From NCBI GenBank assembly GCA_963726365.1, contig CAVSCI010000012.1, positions 1 through 64,000 of the forward strand: a DNA stretch of 64,000 nucleotides. Reading direction: 5' to 3'. The stretch is from JAABQG01 sp963726365 (GTDB lineage: Bacteria > Pseudomonadota > Gammaproteobacteria > Burkholderiales > Burkholderiaceae_C). Each line of letters starts with the position of its first letter. Position 1 is the first letter of the stretch. The notes beneath the pieces were generated by a model. It had not been told where the DNA came from. It worked only from the letters and a program-made list of their open reading frames with translations, and searched no databases. A program made the translations under genes and the position numbers. Positions 8,629-20,382 of this stretch are shown one piece after another.

Positions 8629-10180
8629 ATGTCCCCGACCTCTTTCACCCTGCTGCCCGGCCGCGTCACGCTGGCCCAGTGGCGCGACATTTTCCGGGGC
8701 GCCACCCCCACGCTCGACCCTTCCTGCGCCGAAGCCGTGGCCGCGAGTGCCGCGACGGTGGAGCGCATCGTCGCCAGGGGTGAGCCCGTCTATGGCATCA
8801 ACACGGGGTTTGGCAAGCTGGCCAGCGTGCGCATCCCCGCGCAAGACCTGGAGAAACTGCAGCGCAACATCGTGCTGTCGCATTGCGCGGGCATGGGCGA
8901 GGCCACCCCGGTGCCGGTCACGCGGCTCATGATGGCGCTCAAGCTTGCCAGCCTGGCGCAGGGCGCCTCCGGCATTCGCCCGGCCACGCTGAGCCTGCTC
9001 GAAGCCATGCTGGTGCGCGGGGTGATTCCCGTGGTGCCGGCGCAGGGCTCGGTGGGCGCCTCCGGCGACCTCGCGCCGCTGTCGCACATGACGGCGGTGA
9101 TGATCGGCGTGGGTGAGGCCGACACGCCTACCGGGCGCAAGAGCGCCGTGGAGGCCCTGGCCAGCGTCGGGCTCGCGCCTGTGGTGCTGGGCCCCAAGGA
9201 AGGGCTGGCGCTGCTCAACGGCACGCAGTTTTCCACCGCCCATGCGCTGGCCGGGCTGTTCGAGGCCGAGCGCCTGTTCCAGTCGGCCCTGCTGACCGGG
9301 GCGCTGTCCACCGACGCGGCCCGCGGCACCGATGCGCCGTTCGACGCGCGCATCCACACCCTGCGCAAGCCACAAGGGCCAGATCGCGGCGGCCGAGGCG
9401 CTGCGCCAGCTGCTGCTGGGCAGCGCGATTCGCGCCTCGCACCTCAGCGGCGACGAGCGGGTGCAGGACCCCTATTGCCTGCGCTGCCAGCCCCAGGTGA
9501 TGGGCGCCTGCCTGGACGTGCTCAACCACGCGGCCACCTTTCTGGAGACCGAGGCCAACGGCGTGTCGGACAACCCGCTGATCTTCCCCGGTGTGGATGG
9601 CAAGCCCGACGACTCGCTGTCCGGCGGCAACTTCCACGCCGAGCCGGTGGCCTTCGCCGCCGACATGATCGCCCTGGCCATCTGCGAAATCGGCTCCCTG
9701 GCCGAGCGCCGCATCGCCATGCTGGTGGACCCGGCGCTGTCGGGACTGCCGGCCTTCCTGACGCCGAAGCCGGGCCTGAACTCGGGCTTCATGATTCCGC
9801 AGGTGACCGCGGCCGCGCTGGTGTCCGAGAACAAGCAGCGGGCCTACCCGGCCAGCGTGGACTCCATTCCCACCTCGGCCAACCAGGAAGACCATGTGTC
9901 CATGGCCGCGCACGGTGCGCGTCGACTGGCCCCGATGGCGGAAAACGCCATGGCCGTCATCGCCATCGAATGGCTGTGCGCCACGCAAGGCTGTGACTTC
10001 CATGCGCCGCTGCAGACCAGCCGAGCGCTGCAGCAGGCCGTGGACCTGCTGCGCGCCCATGTTCCCACGCTGGGCGACGACCGCCACATGCAGCCCGACA
10101 TGCAGGCCGCCATCGGCATGGTGCGCAGCGGCGCCCTGCTGGCTGCGGCGGCCGACGTGGCCCTGCCCGGCGTGGTTTGA
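8629..10180 (+). CDS. hutH: Histidine ammonia-lyase HutH, one frameshift
   Basis: First step of histidine degradation: L-histidine to urocanate plus ammonia, in the cytoplasm. The MIO cofactor triad Ala144-Ser145-Gly146 sits in SVGASGDLAPLSH, and the Tyr of the VYGINTGFG loop is present. The frame changes by one extra base near 9367: before it the frame reads DARIHTLR, after it HKGQIAAAEALRQLL, which is the expected continuation. With the base removed the protein has about 516 residues, normal for HutH. Both halves are strongly conserved, so the break is a recent mutation or a consensus error. Confidence 0.93.
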
Positions 10181-10224
10181 ATCCGTCCCCCCCTTCTCAT
10201 TACGTTTGAACAAAGGAGCCGCCC

Positions 10225-11922
<1,698 letters not shown>

Positions 11923-11925
11923 TGT

Positions 11926-12000
11926 TGCCCCCACGCTCCGCCGCTTCGCGGGTCGCTGCCCCCCAAAGGGGCCCTCGCGCCTTGGGGCGGCCCGGCGGCG
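11926..12000. repeat. GC-rich REP-like palindromic element between hutU and hutD
   Basis: A string of small inverted repeats (CCGCTTCGCGG, CCCCAAAGGGG and a CCTTGGGGCGGCCCGG run) fills the gap. It looks like the REP/PU-type intergenic elements of GC-rich beta- and gammaproteobacteria. A similar run, CCTCGGGGCGACCCGG, occurs in frame inside rarA near 59.09 kb. Confidence 0.5.
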
Positions 12001-12008
12001 CTCAATCC

Positions 12009-12606
12009 ATGTTCCATCGCTTCACCCTCGCCGACCTGAGCCCCACGCCGTGGAAGAACGGCGGCGGCAGCACGCGCGAGATCGTGTGCTGGCCCCCGGG
12101 CGCGGGCATGGACACCTTCGACTGGCGGGTGAGCCTCGCCACCATAGCGCAGTCGGGGCCGTTCTCGGTGTTCGCGGGGGTGGATCGGGTGATCCTGCTG
12201 CTCGACGGCGATGGGGTGCATCTGCAATCGGCTGGGGGCATTGACCACCGGCTCGACGAAGCCCTCCAGCCGTTTGCGTTCTCCGGCGATGAGACGCTGG
12301 ACTGCACGCTGCTCGGCGGACCGTCGCAGGATTTCAACGTGATGACCCGGCGCAGCACGCTGCGCGCCGAGGTCAAGGTGCTGCGCGCACGAATCCGCCC
12401 TGGCGCCGGCGCCCCGCGGCCTGCTGCTGGCGGTGCGCGGTCACTGGCAGTTGCACGCCGACGGGGCCGCGCAGGACTGCGCCGCCGGGCAGGGCCTGTG
12501 GTGGGACGGCGAGGCGCAGGGCTGGCTGGCCAGGCCGCAGGGCGATGATCCGGCGCTGCTGTGGGTGCATCTGGAGACTGTGGGAGCTGATTTTCATGAA
12601 AAATAG
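12009..12606 (+). CDS. hutD: HutD family protein, one frameshift
   Basis: HutD is a cupin-like protein of hut operons; in Pseudomonas it is thought to limit excessive hut induction, possibly by binding formylglutamate. The N-terminus WKNGGGSTREIVCWPPG is diagnostic, followed by the cupin strands FDWRVSLATI and the LDGDG turn. A CCCC run at 12412-12415 appears one base too long: downstream the other frame reads RGLLLAVRGHWQLHADGAAQ and continues to a TAG at 12604. Corrected length is about 198 residues, normal for the family. Confidence 0.85.
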
Positions 12607-12610
12607 GCCT

Positions 12611-12655
12611 GAACCCAGCGTGAAACGGTCAGTTATTAGCTACGCAATTGATAGC
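12611..12655. repeat. Dispersed short repeat between hutD and hutI
   Basis: GAACCCAGCGTGAAACGGTC followed by TAGCTACGCAATTGATAGC matches the copy at 51799-51841 (GAACCCAGCGTAAAACGGTC). It fills the whole hutD-hutI gap and contains the TTG that appears to start hutI. Confidence 0.65.
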
Positions 12656-13919
12656 GAATTTGCCGACCGCCGATGGCGTCTGGGAACACCTTCGCCCCCT
12701 GCCCGGGGCGCTGGAAGGGCCCGCAACGGAACCCGGCGAGCTCAGCCTGGTCGTGGCGGACGGTCGGATCATCTGGATGGGAGCCTGCAATGGCGTGCCC
12801 GCGACATATGCCGGTCTGCCGCGCCTGGACGGCTGCGGGGCGTTGCTGGGCCCCGGCCTGGTGGACTGCCACACGCACCTGGTCTACGGCGGGCAGCGCG
12901 CCAACGAATTCGCCATGCGCCTGGCTGGCGCCAGCTACGAGGAGGTGGCCCGCGCCGGCGGTGGCATCGTTTCGTCGGTGCGCGCCACGCGCGAGACCGA
13001 TGAAGACACGCTGTTCGCGCTGGCCGCGCGCCGGCTCGAAGAACTGCTGGCCGAGGGCGTCTGCGCCATCGAAATCAAGTCGGGCTACGGCCTGACGCTC
13101 GAACACGAACGCAAGCAGCTGCGCGTGGCGCGCCGCCTCGGCGAGGCCTATGGCGTCACGGTCCGCACCACTTTCCTGGGCGCCCATGCGCTGCCGCCCG
13201 AGTACGCCGGCCGCAGCCAGGACTACATCGACCTCGTGTGCCAGGAGATGTTGCCCACACTGGCTGCCGAGGGTCTGGTGGACGCGGTGGATGTGTTCTG
13301 CGAACGCATCGGCTTCTCGCTCGCCGAGACCGAACAGGTGTTCAAGGCCGCTCAGGCGCTGGGCCTTCCGGTCAAGCTGCACGCCGAGCAGCTGTCCGAC
13401 ATGGGCGGCACGGCCCTGGCGGCGCGCTTCGGTGCCCTGTCGTGTGACCATATCGAACACCTGAACCTAGAGGGCATTGCCGCCATGAAGGCCGCCGGCA
13501 CCGTGGCCGTGCTGCTGCCCGGCGCCTACTACACGCTGCGCGACACCCAACTGCCCCCGATCCAGGCGCTGCGCGAGGCCGGTGTGCCCATGGCCGTCAG
13601 CACCGACCACAACCCCGGCACCTCGCCGGCCCTGAGCCTCCTGCTGATGGCCAACATGGCCTGCACGCTGTTCCGCCTGACCGTGCCCGAAGCCCTGGCC
13701 GGCATCACCCGCCATGCGGCAAGGGCACTGGGCTTGCAGGACACCCACGGCGTGCTGGCCGTGGGGCGCCCGGCCAACTTCGTGCTGTGGAACCTGGACG
13801 ACGCGGCCGAGCTGGCCTACTGGTTCGGCCAGCGCCCGGCCTGCACCGTGGTGCGCCAGGGGCGCGTCGCGGTCAACACCCTGGGCATGGCCGTGCCCCC
13901 TGAGGCCTGCCATGGTTGA
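12648..13919 (+). CDS. hutI: Imidazolonepropionase HutI
   Basis: Third step: opens imidazolonepropionate to N-formimidoyl-L-glutamate. Amidohydrolase family, metal dependent: DCHTHLVYGG holds the first metal ligands, HAEQ the catalytic core, and STDHNPGTS the distal Asp. The 423-residue frame is intact. No ATG is available near the expected N-terminus; the TTG at 12648 is used, and it lies inside a dispersed repeat. The first 20 residues are less typical than the rest, so the repeat may have replaced the native start region. The 3' end overlaps the hutF start by 8 bases. Confidence 0.93.
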   Translation: MIANLPTADGVWEHLRPLPGALEGPATEPGELSLVVADGRIIWMGACNGVPATYAGLPRLDGCGALLGPGLVDCHTHLVYGGQRANEFAMRLAGASYEEVARAGGGIVSSVRATRETDEDTLFALAARRLEELLAEGVCAIEIKSGYGLTLEHERKQLRVARRLGEAYGVTVRTTFLGAHALPPEYAGRSQDYIDLVCQEMLPTLAAEGLVDAVDVFCERIGFSLAETEQVFKAAQALGLPVKLHAEQLSDMGGTALAARFGALSCDHIEHLNLEGIAAMKAAGTVAVLLPGAYYTLRDTQLPPIQALREAGVPMAVSTDHNPGTSPALSLLLMANMACTLFRLTVPEALAGITRHAARALGLQDTHGVLAVGRPANFVLWNLDDAAELAYWFGQRPACTVVRQGRVAVNTLGMAVPPEACHG

Positions 13920-15337
13920 CACCCCTTCTGTGAATCGCCTGTTTGCCGCCGACGCCCTGCTGCCCACCGGCTGGGCGCGCGACGTGCTGCTGGCCTGGAA
14001 TGCACAGGGCCAGCTCACGGACGTCACGCCGGACAGCGCCAGGCCCGCCGGGGTCGACCAAACTGCGGGCCCGGTGATTCCCGGCCTGCCGAACCTGCAC
14101 TCGCACGCGTTCCAGCGCGCCTTTGCGGGACTGACTGAATACCGCGGCGAACAGGCCGACAGCTTCTGGAGCTGGCGCGCGCAGATGTACCGCTTCGCCC
14201 GGCGCATCACGCCCGGAGCAGCTGGAGGCCATCGCCACCTGGCTCTACATCGAGATGCTGGAAGCCGGCTACACCTCGGTCTGCGAGTTCCACTATGTGC
14301 ACCACGACCCGGACGGCCAGCCCTATGCCGACGATGCCACCCTGTCGCTGTGCCTGCTGCGCGCCGCAAAGACGGCGGGCATCGGCCTGACCCTGCTGCC
14401 GGTGCTCTACCAGACCGCCGGATTTGGCGGCACGCCCCCCACCGACGGGCAACGGCGCTTCATCCGCAGCACGGACAACATGCTCCGGCTGCTGGAGCGG
14501 TTGAAGCCGCTGTGCGACGCGCAGGGCGCGCGCCTCGGCCTCGCCCCGCATTCGCTTCGGGCAGTGCCACCCGATGCGCTACGCGAGGCGTTGGCCGGGC
14601 TGCACGCCCTCGACGCCACCGCACCGGTGCACATCCACATCGCCGAGCAGACCGCCGAAGTCGACGCCTGCCTGGCCTGGAGCGGCCAGCGGCCGGTGGA
14701 ATGGCTGCTGAACCATGCGCCGGTGGATGAGCGCTGGTGCCTGGTGCATGCCACGCACCTGAGCGGGCACGAAATCGCCCGGGCCGCTGCCACCGGCGCC
14801 GTGGCCGGCATCTGCCCGAGCACTGAGGCCAACCTGGGCGACGGCATCTTCGACATGCCCGCCTGGCAGTCGGCGAACGGGCGCTGGGGGCTGGGCTCCG
14901 ACAGCCATGCCACGGTCAGCGCGGCAGAGGAGCTGATGCTGCTGGAATACAGCCAGCGCCTGCAGACCCGCCAGCGCAACGTGCTCGCCACCGCGCAGCA
15001 GCGCCACACGGCCACGGCGATGACCCTGGCCGCCGTGGCCGGCGGCGCGCGGGCCAGCGGCCGGGCGGTCGCCGGCCTTGCGGTGGGACAACAGGCCGAC
15101 TTGGTGGCGCTCGATGCCCAGCACCTCGCACTTGCAGGCGTGAGCGGAGCGGACATGCTCTCGGCCCATGTGTTTGCCAGCCACCGGACCTCGGCCGTGC
15201 AGGCAGTATGGGTGGCGGGCCGCCAGCGGGTGACGGCTGGTCGTCATGGACAACACGAGCCCGCGGCCACGGCCTTTGTGGCTGCGCGCAACCAGCTCCT
15301 GAACGAGGCCGCCGAGTGCACCCGACAACCCGAATGA
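13912..15337 (+). CDS. hutF: Formimidoylglutamate deiminase HutF, one frameshift
   Basis: Hydrolyses N-formimidoylglutamate to N-formylglutamate and ammonia, marking the five-step Pseudomonas-type route rather than direct HutG formimidase. It is an amidohydrolase: NLHSHAFQRAF holds the first metal ligands, with HIHIAEQ and GLGSDSHAT downstream. Near 14215 an extra G (CCCGGAG for CCCGAG) shifts the frame; the true reading is ITPEQLEAIATWLYIEML. Corrected length is about 474 residues, normal for HutF. The ATG overlaps the hutI stop, and the TGA overlaps or directly precedes hutG. Confidence 0.92.
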
Positions 15338-15348
15338 CCGGAAACGCC

Positions 15349-16167
15349 ATGAACCCGATCACCCATCAAGCGCCCTTTGTCTTTCACCAGGGCACGCAGC
15401 CGCTGCTCATCTCAATGCCCCACGCCGGCACCTTCCTGCCGCCAGACATTGCATCGCGCCTGACGCCGCAGGCGCGCGAGGTGCATGACACCGACTGGCA
15501 CCTCGACCGCCTGTACGACTTCGCCGTCGGCCTGGGCGCGTCCATCCTGCGGGCCACCCATTCGCGCTACGTGGTGGACCTGAATCGCCCGCCGGACAAC
15601 GCCAACCTCTACCCTGGACAGAACACCACGGGCCTGTGCCCCACGGATGCGTTCGACGGGACGCCGCTGTACCTGGCCGGTGGAGCACCGGACGATGCCG
15701 AAATCGCCGCGCGCCGTGAGGCAGTCTGGCAGCCCTATCACGCGCAGCTGGACCGTGAGCTGGCGCGCATCCGTTCGCTGCATGGCGTGGCGGTGCTGTG
15801 GGATGCGCACTCGATCCGCTCGATCGTTCCCCGCTTCTTCGAAGGCCGGCTGCCCGACTTCAACCTGGGCACCGCCGATGGCGCGAGCTGCGATCCGGCA
15901 CTGGCCGAGGCCGTGCTGGCCATCGCGAAAGCCGCGCCGGGCTATACCGCCGTGCTCAACGGTCGCTTCAAGGGCGGACACATCACCCGTCATTACGGCC
16001 AGCCCTCCACCGGCGTGCACGCCATCCAGATGGAAATGGCGCAATGCACCTACATGCAGGAGCAGATGCCGTTCGACTACCTGCCTGAGGCCGCCGCGCA
16101 GGTGCAGCCGCATCTGCAGGCCATGCTGCAGGCGGTGCTGCGTTTTGTCGAACAGGCGCGACCCTGA
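15349..16167 (+). CDS. hutG: N-formylglutamate deformylase HutG
   Basis: Last step: N-formylglutamate to glutamate plus formate. The frame is intact, 272 residues, FGase/HutG2 family: SMPHAGTFLP, the DTDWHLDRLYDF motif, VDLNRPP, DAHSIRS and GHITRHYG are all present. The ATG at 15349 has GGAAA upstream; a start at 15334 overlapping the hutF stop is also possible. The formate it releases is the likely substrate of the divergent formate dehydrogenase. Confidence 0.94.
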   Translation: MNPITHQAPFVFHQGTQPLLISMPHAGTFLPPDIASRLTPQAREVHDTDWHLDRLYDFAVGLGASILRATHSRYVVDLNRPPDNANLYPGQNTTGLCPTDAFDGTPLYLAGGAPDDAEIAARREAVWQPYHAQLDRELARIRSLHGVAVLWDAHSIRSIVPRFFEGRLPDFNLGTADGASCDPALAEAVLAIAKAAPGYTAVLNGRFKGGHITRHYGQPSTGVHAIQMEMAQCTYMQEQMPFDYLPEAAAQVQPHLQAMLQAVLRFVEQARP

Positions 16168-16168
16168 C

Positions 16169-17616
16169 ATGCATCCGGGCACCACAGCCCCTGACGGTTT
16201 CATCCAGGCGCTAATCGACGCGCTGGGTCCCGCGTCGGTGTGCGTGGGCGATGCGATCGAAGCGCGCCACCAGTCCGACTGGAGCGGGGCGCCTGCCGTG
16301 CGTCCGCTGGCTTTGCTGCGCCCCACCGACACCCAGGGCGTCGCCGCGGCCCTTCGCCTGTGCCATGCGCACCGGGTGCCCGTCGTGCCACAAGGTGGCC
16401 TGACCGGGCTCGCGGGCGGCGCCATGCCGCATGCCGACGCGGTGGCCCTGTGCCTGGAGCGCATGAATACCTCTGGAAGCAGCAGACCCCAGCGCGGCGA
16501 CCCTGACGCTGCAGGCCGGCGTCACGCTGCAGGCGGCTCAGGAGGCGGCGGCTGCCGCCGGCTTTCAGCTCGGCGTGGACCTCGGCGCGCGAGGTTCCTG
16601 CCAGATCGGCGGCAACCTGGCCACCAACGCGGGGGGCAACGGCGTACTGCAGTTCGGCATGATGCGCGAGCAGGTGCTGGGTCTGGAAGTCGTGCTGGCC
16701 GATGGCACGGTGCTGGACATGATGCGCCCGATGATCAAGAACAACACCGGCTACGACCTCAAGCACTGGTTCGTCGGCTCCGAGGGTACGCTGGGCATCA
16801 TCACCCGGGCCATCCTGCGCCTGCACCCGGCCAAGCGGTGCCAGGGTGAGCACACTGGTCGCCCTGCCCGACTATGCGGCAGCGATCCGCTTGCTGCGCC
16901 TGCTGCAAGCGAGTTTTCCGGGCGCCCTGGCGGCGTTCGAGCTGATGTGGGAAGACTTCTTCACCACCTCGCTGCAATGGAGCCAGACCGCCTCGCCTTT
17001 CGGCCAAACCTATCCTTTTGCGGTGCTGGCAGACGTCACCGGCAGCGACGAGGCCACCCTGGCCGAGAGCCTGCAGACGGTTCTGGCGCAAGCGATGGAC
17101 CAGGGTCTGGTGCTGGACGCCGTCATGGCCCAGACCCAGGCACAGGCCAGCGCCCTGTGGCGCATTCGCGAGGCCAGCGCGGAATTTCCGGCACGCCTGG
17201 ATCCGATCAACTTTGACATCAGCCTGCCGATCGAGATGATCGGTGAGTTCGCCGAGACCTGCATCGAAGCCCTTTCACAACGCTGGCCCGGCCAGCGAAG
17301 CCTGCGCTTTGGCCATCTGGGCGACGGCAACCTGCACCTGACCACGGATGCGCGTTCGCTGGACCACGCCCAGTCGGCCGAGCAGGCCTCCCACGAGGTT
17401 CAAGCCCTTGTCTATGAACTGCTGGCCAGGCGAGGGGGCAGCATCTCTGCCGAGCACGGCATCGGCCTGCACAAGAAGCCCTACCTGGGCGTGAGCCGCT
17501 CGGCGGCCGAACTGACCGCGATGCGCGCGATCAAGCAGGCGCTCGACCCCCTGAACCTGCTTAACCCGGGCAAGGTCTTCGATCTGTATCCCGAGCCCAC
17601 GAAAGTACACGAATGA
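16169..17616 (+). CDS. FAD-linked 2-hydroxyacid dehydrogenase (GlcD/DLD family), two frameshifts
   Basis: A vanillyl-alcohol-oxidase-type flavoprotein. The FAD-binding PCMH domain shows PVVPQGGLTGLAGGA and GGNLATNAGGNGVLQFG, then NNTGYDLKHWFVGSEGTLGI. The C-terminal FAD-oxidase domain has RFGHLGDGNLHL and ISAEHGIGLHKKPYL, typical of D-lactate, glycolate or D-2-hydroxyglutarate dehydrogenases. Extra bases near 16470-16485 and at the G run 16844-16846 break the frame; corrected length is about 481 residues. It starts 1 base after the hutG stop and its stop overlaps the aminotransferase start (ATGA), so it belongs to the hut transcript. In that context imidazole-lactate is a reasonable substrate guess; D-2-hydroxyglutarate is an alternative. 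Confidence 0.85.
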
Positions 17617-18755
17617 CAACGGCCACGATTGATCGTATCTCCCAGATCGCCCGCCCGGAAGTCCGGGACCTTCCCGCCTACAACGCCGGGCTGGCATCCG
17701 ATGCGGTGCGCCAGCGTTACGGCGTGGACCACATTGCCCGCCTGGGCAGCAACGAAAACCCCTCCGGCCCGAGCCCCGCGGTAGCCCATGCGCTGGGCGG
17801 ACTTGCACAGGCTGCCGGCCTCTACCCCGATGCGAACTGTCTGGCCCTGCGCGCCGCCATTGCCGAGCGCACGGGACTGCAACCGGCGGAGGTCGTCATC
17901 GGAAACGGATCAGAGAATCTGCTTGAAACGCTGTGTCTGTCGTTCCTGTCACCCGGCGATCGGGTGGTGACGCTGCGGCCTTCCTTCGGCTTGCATGAGA
18001 TCTATCCCCGCATGATGGGCGCCCAGGTGGACATGGTGCCGGTCACGCCGGCCATGGAGTTCGACGTTTCGGCGTGGTGCGAGGCCCTGACAGGCGGCGT
18101 GCGTCCGCCGAAAATGGCGATTCTGAGCAACCCGTCCAATCCGGTCGGGTGCATGCTGGACGATGCCGCCTTTGACCGCATCGTGAAGGCCGCGCCCGCC
18201 GAGACGCTACTGGTGATCGACGAGGCCTACTATGAATACGCCCGGCTGTCACCCGGTTTTGCCGACGCACTGACCCGATTGCGCCAGCAGGAGCGTCCCT
18301 GGATCGTCCTGCGAACGTTCTCCAAAGCCTGGGGGCTGGCGGGACTTCGGGTGGGCTATGGGCTGGCCTCGCACGCGAGCCTGGTCCAGATGCTCGACCG
18401 GGTGCGCACGCCCTTCAACGTGAACACGGCGGCCCAGGTGGCCGCCCTGGCGGCCTGGGGCGACCCGGATCACATGACGGCAAGTGTGCGCGCCGCCGTG
18501 GCGCAGCGTGACATCATGGGCGCGCAGCTTCGCGCCCTGGGTGTGACCGTGGCCCCGTCCGCGGCCAACTTCCTTTTTCTGGACCTGCACCGACCCAACG
18601 GACCGGTTGCCGAGGCCTTGCTGTCGCGCGGCATCATCATCAAGCCCTGGAAAGAAGCCGGCTACGAAACCTTCATTCGCGTCTCTGTCGGCACTGCGAC
18701 AGACAACCAGTTGTTCATCGCCGCACTGACAGACATCCTGCGCCAGCAAGCCTGA
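17613..18755 (+). CDS. HisC-like class I/II PLP aminotransferase, hut-linked
   Basis: Histidinol-phosphate aminotransferase family, 380 residues, frame intact. The PLP lysine is in TFSKAWGLAGLRVGY; SNPSNPVG, IDEAYYEY and the C-terminal FIRVSVG are the other family motifs. A biosynthetic hisC would be expected among his genes; this one is fused by an ATGA overlap to the preceding dehydrogenase at the end of the hut operon. It may interconvert histidine and imidazolepyruvate. The family also includes aromatic-amino-acid transaminases, so the substrate is open. Its stop is only 13 bases from the convergent boxA stop. Confidence 0.85.
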   Translation: MTTATIDRISQIARPEVRDLPAYNAGLASDAVRQRYGVDHIARLGSNENPSGPSPAVAHALGGLAQAAGLYPDANCLALRAAIAERTGLQPAEVVIGNGSENLLETLCLSFLSPGDRVVTLRPSFGLHEIYPRMMGAQVDMVPVTPAMEFDVSAWCEALTGGVRPPKMAILSNPSNPVGCMLDDAAFDRIVKAAPAETLLVIDEAYYEYARLSPGFADALTRLRQQERPWIVLRTFSKAWGLAGLRVGYGLASHASLVQMLDRVRTPFNVNTAAQVAALAAWGDPDHMTASVRAAVAQRDIMGAQLRALGVTVAPSAANFLFLDLHRPNGPVAEALLSRGIIIKPWKEAGYETFIRVSVGTATDNQLFIAALTDILRQQA

Positions 18756-18768
18756 GCTTCGCCCCGGC

Positions 18769-20043
18769 TCAGTAGGTTTCCAGGTGCAGACGCCCTTCGC
18801 GCTTGAGGGTCTGGCCGATCGCCTCCCAGTTCAGGCCGGCGTTCTGCGCCACGTCGTGCAAGCGCCATCACCACGCCCTCCTCCATGGCCTTCAGGCCGC
18901 AGACGTAGAAATACGCGTTCGGGTCCTGCAGCAGGGCAGCCAGGTCGGCGGCGCGCTCGCGCATCAGGTCCTGCACGTAGCGCTTGGGGCTTCCCGGCGT
19001 GCGCGAGAAAGCGAAGTTGATGTCGATGAAATCCTTGGGCAGGCTTTGCAGCGGGCCGAAGTAGGGCAGCTCCTCCTTGGTGCGCGCGCCGAAGAACAGC
19101 ATCAGCTTGCCGCCCTCGAACTTGCCCGAGGCGCGCAGGCGGCGGCGCCACTCGGTCATGGCGCGCATCGGCGCGCTGCCGGTGCCGGTGCAGATCATCA
19201 CGATGTGGCTGCGCGGGTGGTTCGGCATCAGGAAGCTGGCACCGAACGGCCCGATCACCTGCACCTTGTCGCCCACTTTCAGGTCGCACATGTAGTTGGA
19301 GCCGACGCCGCGCACCGGTTTTCCCTGATGGTCTTCCAGCACACGCTTCACGGTCAGTGACAGGTTGTTGTAGCCGGGACGCTCGCCGTTGCGCGGGCTG
19401 GCAATCGAATACTGGCGCGCATGGTGCGCCCGCCCTTCGGCGTCGGTGCCCGGCGGGATGATGCCGATGGACTGGCCCTCGAGCACCGGGAAGGGCATGG
19501 CGCCGAAGTCGAGCACGATGTGGTGCGTGTCGTACTCCTTGCCGACTTCGGTGACGCGCACGTTGCCCGCAACGGTCGCGGTGATTGACTTTCTGCGGCC
19601 TTGGGGCCGTAGAGGTTGGTGTAGGCATGCGCGGCCGACCAGGGCGGCAAGGTGGCGCCATAGGCCGCGGAATTGAAAGCCGTCTGGCCCGTGACGTCGG
19701 TCGCGGGGGCCACTGGCGCCTGTTCGGCCGCCTGCGCCACCTCGCCCTCGGACACGCCGGCCGCGGCCAGCTCATCGGCCGAGAGTTCAGGCGGCAGTTC
19801 GTCCCAGAGCAGTTGCTCTTCAATGGGGTAGGCCTTGGCGCGCGGCATCATGCGCCAGTTGTCGATCGAGCCCGTGGGGCACGGCGAGATGCAGTCCATG
19901 CACAGATTGCAGACGTCGGCCTTGACCACGTAGTTGCGCGAATCGTGCGTGATGGCGCCGACCGGGCAGATCGCCTCGCAGGTGTTGCAGCGGATGCAGA
20001 TCTCGGGGTCGATCAGGTGTTGCTTGATGACGGCTTCGGTCAT
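18769..20043 (-). CDS. boxA: Benzoyl-CoA 2,3-epoxidase reductase subunit BoxA, two frameshifts
   Basis: Iron-sulfur flavoprotein that feeds NADPH electrons to the epoxidase BoxB in aerobic benzoyl-CoA breakdown. Two ferredoxin-type clusters at the N-terminus (CIRCNTCEAICPVG and CNLCMDCISPCPTG) are followed by an alanine-rich linker and a ferredoxin-NADP reductase domain (RQYSIASPR, GTGSAPMRAM and the YVCGLKAMEEG end). One base is missing in an A run near 19590, and one is extra near 18860; the shifts cancel in length, leaving about 424 codons. The true C-terminus reads NWEAIGQTLKREGRLHLETY. Confidence 0.93.
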
Positions 20044-20132
20044 GGTCTTTTCCTCTCTATTCTTGCTGACTACTCTACTTCAGGAACGGCTGCATCAGCT
20101 GGGGATCAGGCGGCTGGGTATCTGCTCGTTCG

Positions 20133-20312
20133 TGTCCCCCGGCCTGCGGCCTCCTCCTTGACCTCACTGCGCAGAACACCCCAACCACCTGATCCGGCAT
20201 CGTGTGTTGACGGACCTGCCCGTCAAACAGCCGGGGTAGCTGCGGGGTATGGGCGCGTGCCATAGCGAAGTCAAGGAGGAGACCTGAAGGCGTCAGCCTC
20301 GGTCGGGGGACA
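20133..20312. repeat. MITE-like imperfect inverted repeat between boxA and boxB
   Basis: The 339-base gap 20044-20382 holds no gene. It contains GTCCCCCGG ... CTCCTCCTTGAC on the left and GTCAAGGAGGAG ... GGTCGGGGGAC on the right, an imperfect inverted repeat about 180 bp overall. A central hairpin, TTGACGG (20207-20213) pairing with CCGTCAA (20220-20226) over a 6-base loop, has no T run. This looks like a small nonautonomous repeat rather than a terminator. Confidence 0.55.
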
Positions 20313-20382
20313 TGAGCGGCGGCACATGCCCATAGCCGCGCAGCGGATTCAGAACCGCTGGCTGGCAAAAGACCGAGGACGT

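Noticed and set aside
20207..20226. Hairpin TTGACGG/CCGTCAA as a box terminator
   Set aside because: There is no T run on either strand, and it lies between two genes of the same operon inside a repeat-like region.
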